The position numbers and the translations under genes are program-made. Positions 5,426 through 7,878 of a stretch of DNA of 7,878 nt are shown here, one piece after another (within the stretch, counting starts at the first letter, position 1; the number at the start of each line of letters is the position of its first letter). Below the pieces are notes generated by a model, which saw nothing but the letters and a program-made list of their open reading frames with translations, was not told the origin of the DNA and did no database searches. This DNA comes from Pseudomonadota bacterium (lineage in GTDB: Bacteria; Pseudomonadota; Gammaproteobacteria; Burkholderiales; Thiobacillaceae): NCBI GenBank assembly GCA_021780975.1, contig JAJXXS010000008.1:1-7878 (forward strand). The letters are read 5' to 3'.

Positions 5426-7786
5426 CTACGTAGGCGAGATCGCGATGCGGTAGTCGCGCCCGTGCCACTCGCCGCTCTCCTGACATTGCCAGGTGAATTC
5501 CAGGGTCTGTGCCTGCACAATATCCGGCGCGAGCAGAGCAACCCGCCATTGCCCCAAGCCCGCACCTTCTGCGGCCGTGTCACGGATCTGCTGCCAGCCA
5601 TTGATTCCCCAGCGCAGCAGGGCCGCCCTCGGCAACAAAATCCAGAGGGATTTGCCACGTGGCATGCGCACCACCGGCGCCGCCGGCGTCCATAGCCATA
5701 CGCCGGGGTCCGGGCGAACCCCGCCATAACGCTCCCATACCGCGGCCGGGCGATCGGTCGGCCGGCCCAGGTGGCGCGATACCGCGAGCTTGATGAATTC
5801 GGCATGCGCCCACAGCAATGGCATCGCCGACCCGCTGGGTTCCCCGGGGCGATGGCCGGCGGGCGGATGTTCGTCCCACACCTGTTCGGGAATCAATCCC
5901 CCCCGGCCGGTCATGGCATCCATGGCGGCCAGGTAGGGCAAAGGGTCTTCCCCAGCGGTCAGGGCGTAATGCCCGCGCTCGCCCGTCAGCAAGGGCCATC
6001 CCCGGCCATGGCCGGTGCCATCAAAGGGGGCGCCGTCGGCATGTTCGCCATAACCATCCCCATTGTATCGATGCCACACCGGCCCCTTGGGCGTTTCCAC
6101 CCGCAACAGGGCGTCAGCCACCTTGAGGCTGTCCACGATCAGCGGATCGCGCGCGGCGCGCAAGCCAAAACGCACCAGCTGCAAAAATTCCAGCCCCACC
6201 TGCTCCGCTGCGGGCAGATCCGGATCGTGCTGCCGGTTCTTCACCGGCACGACCCGGCACAGCGCATCTTCACTGGCGAGCGCGCCGGCTGGCGCCTCGC
6301 GTACGTAATACCCTGCCAGCCCCATGCCGTGGACGAACTGGCCAGTGCGGGCCACGGTCCAGTCTTCCAGGCGGCTGTTCCAGAAGTCGGCCACTGCCGT
6401 GGCGATCTCGGCATCCTGCGGGGAAAGAAAACGGCTCCCGGTTACCAGCGCGGAAATGCACACCGCGAGCGTAAACGGATTGAGGCCGGCGTCCTCCTCC
6501 CAGCGATCCTGCGGGCTCGCCGGTCCACGGCTGACCAGAAAGGCGAGCGCGCGTGCCGCCATCGCGGCAACAGGCGTGTCCTGCAACTGCCCGCGCTCCG
6601 CCAGGGCAGCGGCCAGGAGCACGGGAAAGGCAGCTTCATCAAGCTGCAGCCCGCTCCAATACGGCTTGCCTCCCAGCCACTGGTTCTGGAACCAGTGGCC
6701 GTCGGCCTGCTGGGTGGCAACCAGATAGCGCAGGGTGTCGCGGGCCTCGTCAACGGCCCCCAATGCCAGCAGCGCGCCCGCGCTCTCCACCAGGTCGCGC
6801 GGCCATACCAGGTGATAACCGGCCCGTTCCTCGCGGCTATTGCCCCAGGGTACTGAAAGGCTGGCGACCATGGCGCCGACGTAGGTCTTATCAAGATGGG
6901 TTTTCAATACCCCGGCGGAGATGCCGAACTGGCGCACCAGTTCGGCCGGCAAATCCGGCGGCGTGGTGGTGGCGCTGTATTGGCTGTGCCAGCGCGACCA
7001 CGCGAGCGCCTGCTCCTCCCAGACCTGATCAAAAGGCTGCGCCAATGCCGCGCAGGCGAGGGTCGCCGCTGCCTCCTTGGATGTTCCCAGACCCAGGGCC
7101 AGGACGCCGCTGCGGCACAGGGCCCCGGTGAGGGCGACGTTGCCGGGACCCGCCGAATCGTAGCGCCACGCCATATCGGCGTTATGGGAAAAATCCTGCC
7201 AGCCGTCACTGGCCCCCACATAGCCCACCGATCTGGCGGTGTAGGCATCGCTGCCCTGGTCGTCACGTGCGGCCAGCGCCAATCCGAATGGACCCTGTTC
7301 GGCCCAAAGCACGGACCCGCCGCCGTATTCGCCGCACCACGCCAGGTTGTCCCGCCCCGTCCCGCCCAGGTGCGGCGCAAGCAGGACATAGGGGCGCATG
7401 CCCGCTTCCCCTTCCAGGCGAAACTGCAGGAGGAGCACCTCGCGCAGGGGGTCCGGGCAAACGCGCAAGGTCAGGGTGAAGCGCGGGTGTTGGTGGACTA
7501 TCGTCGCCAGCGGCACCCCTGGCGCCGGCGTCCGCAGCACGCGGCCCGGCAGCCTCTTGACCTCGCTCCAGAAGCCGTGTCCATCGGCGACAATGAAGCC
7601 AAGGTCGCGAATCTGCGGGATGTCGATGCGCGGATAGTAAACCTCGTTGACGATGCCGTGGCCTAGCGTGTACCACAGGCGCGCCGGACCCAGGCACGTG
7701 CCCACCAGGTCCTTGTCGCTGCTGGTCCAGGTGGGCTGCATTCCGGGCGCGCCCGGAGCTTCGGTAGCGCCCGGAGGCGCGCTCAT
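5426..7786 (-). CDS. GH15 family glucoamylase (glucan 1,4-alpha-glucosidase type)
   Basis: A 786-residue glycoside hydrolase of the bacterial glucoamylase/glucodextranase type, which releases glucose from non-reducing ends of alpha-glucans. Residues about 15-275 form the N-terminal beta-sandwich domain (WTSSDKDLVGT, GIVNEVYYPRID). Residues about 285-675 form the (alpha/alpha)6 catalytic barrel, with HLVWPRDL (325-332), the general-acid region RWEEDAGLNP (Glu430/431), and the general-base region LIPEQVWDE (Glu634). Residues about 685-786 form a further, probably beta-rich domain that I cannot name. There is no signal peptide: the N-terminus is a Pro/Ala/Gly-rich segment, so the enzyme is likely cytoplasmic and may act on glycogen or maltodextrins. 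Exact substrate and linkage preference cannot be read from sequence. The ATG at 7786 overlaps the Hsp20 stop as ATGA. A downstream Met16 is an alternative start, but APGAPG before it looks family-like. Confidence 0.92.
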   Translation of the reverse strand: MSAPPGATEAPGAPGMQPTWTSSDKDLVGTCLGPARLWYTLGHGIVNEVYYPRIDIPQIRDLGFIVADGHGFWSEVKRLPGRVLRTPAPGVPLATIVHQHPRFTLTLRVCPDPLREVLLLQFRLEGEAGMRPYVLLAPHLGGTGRDNLAWCGEYGGGSVLWAEQGPFGLALAARDDQGSDAYTARSVGYVGASDGWQDFSHNADMAWRYDSAGPGNVALTGALCRSGVLALGLGTSKEAAATLACAALAQPFDQVWEEQALAWSRWHSQYSATTTPPDLPAELVRQFGISAGVLKTHLDKTYVGAMVASLSVPWGNSREERAGYHLVWPRDLVESAGALLALGAVDEARDTLRYLVATQQADGHWFQNQWLGGKPYWSGLQLDEAAFPVLLAAALAERGQLQDTPVAAMAARALAFLVSRGPASPQDRWEEDAGLNPFTLAVCISALVTGSRFLSPQDAEIATAVADFWNSRLEDWTVARTGQFVHGMGLAGYYVREAPAGALASEDALCRVVPVKNRQHDPDLPAAEQVGLEFLQLVRFGLRAARDPLIVDSLKVADALLRVETPKGPVWHRYNGDGYGEHADGAPFDGTGHGRGWPLLTGERGHYALTAGEDPLPYLAAMDAMTGRGGLIPEQVWDEHPPAGHRPGEPSGSAMPLLWAHAEFIKLAVSRHLGRPTDRPAAVWERYGGVRPDPGVWLWTPAAPVVRMPRGKSLWILLPRAALLRWGINGWQQIRDTAAEGAGLGQWRVALLAPDIVQAQTLEFTWQCQESGEWHGRDYRIAISPT

Positions 7787-7878
7787 ATCGACACTTTCGG
7801 CACCGGCGCCTTAGGAATCGTGATGGTCAGCAGGCCGCCCTGAAATTGCTGCTTCATCGAACTGGCCACCACAGGCCC
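7783..7878 (-). CDS. Hsp20/alpha-crystallin small heat-shock protein, C-terminal end (cut by window edge)
   Basis: The last 31 codons plus TGA of a protein whose start lies beyond base 7878. The visible end, FQGGLLTITIPKAPVPKVSI, matches the final beta-strand of the alpha-crystallin domain (F-x-x-G-x-L-T-I-T-I-P-K) and a short C-terminal tail. Hsp20 proteins are ATP-independent chaperones that hold unfolding proteins in the cytoplasm. The stop overlaps the GH15 start by four bases (ATGA), so the two are probably translated from one message. The fragment is short, but the pattern is distinctive. Confidence 0.8.
   Translation of the reverse strand, partial: GPVVASSMKQQFQGGLLTITIPKAPVPKVSI

Noticed and set aside
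5358..5549. Longer leuC start at 5549
   Set aside because: It would overlap the 3' end of the GH15 gene and add 64 residues unlike any LeuC N-terminus; ATG 5357 fits the family exactly.
5771..6856. 361-codon plus-strand open frame opposite the GH15 gene
   Set aside because: A shadow of the GH15 coding frame; the Gly/Arg/His-rich translation shows no family features.

Overview
The window is a high-GC stretch in which every supported gene lies on the minus strand, so it reads from right to left. Gene order and protein types point to a betaproteobacterium. The run leuC, entericidin-like lipoprotein, leuD, leuB, asd, fimV is, from memory, a layout typical of Betaproteobacteria, where truA and trp genes often follow fimV. 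The genus cannot be fixed from the sequence alone.

Right part (7878 to 5426): the last 31 codons of a small heat-shock protein of the Hsp20/alpha-crystallin type run in from the window edge. Its stop codon overlaps by four bases (ATGA) the start of a complete 786-residue GH15 glucoamylase-type glycosidase. That enzyme has both family carboxylate motifs and no visible secretion signal, which suggests intracellular alpha-glucan breakdown.

Middle and left part (5400 to 637): a consensus TATAAT box lies in the short gap after the GH15 gene and probably starts the leucine operon. The order is leuC (large, [4Fe-4S]-carrying subunit of isopropylmalate isomerase), a 75-residue cysteine-rich GDCCVxC protein, a 43-residue entericidin-like lipoprotein with a GTG start, leuD (small isomerase subunit), leuB (3-isopropylmalate dehydrogenase) and asd (aspartate-semialdehyde dehydrogenase). 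The stretch from leuC to leuD is extremely compact: a 17-base overlap, then two gaps of two bases each. LeuC, LeuD and LeuB carry out the isomerase and dehydrogenase steps of leucine synthesis. Asd makes the branch-point intermediate of lysine/diaminopimelate, threonine and methionine.

Left end (399 to 1): the first 133 codons of fimV, a secreted or membrane hub protein of type IV pilus and polar machinery. A 237-base spacer containing a plausible sigma70 promoter separates it from asd.

The least expected element is the cysteine-rich GDCCVxC protein whose gene overlaps leuC, the gene for the Fe-S subunit. The Hsp20 to GH15 coupling is the second. The rest is conserved housekeeping sequence, and no mobile element, CRISPR array or RNA gene was seen.
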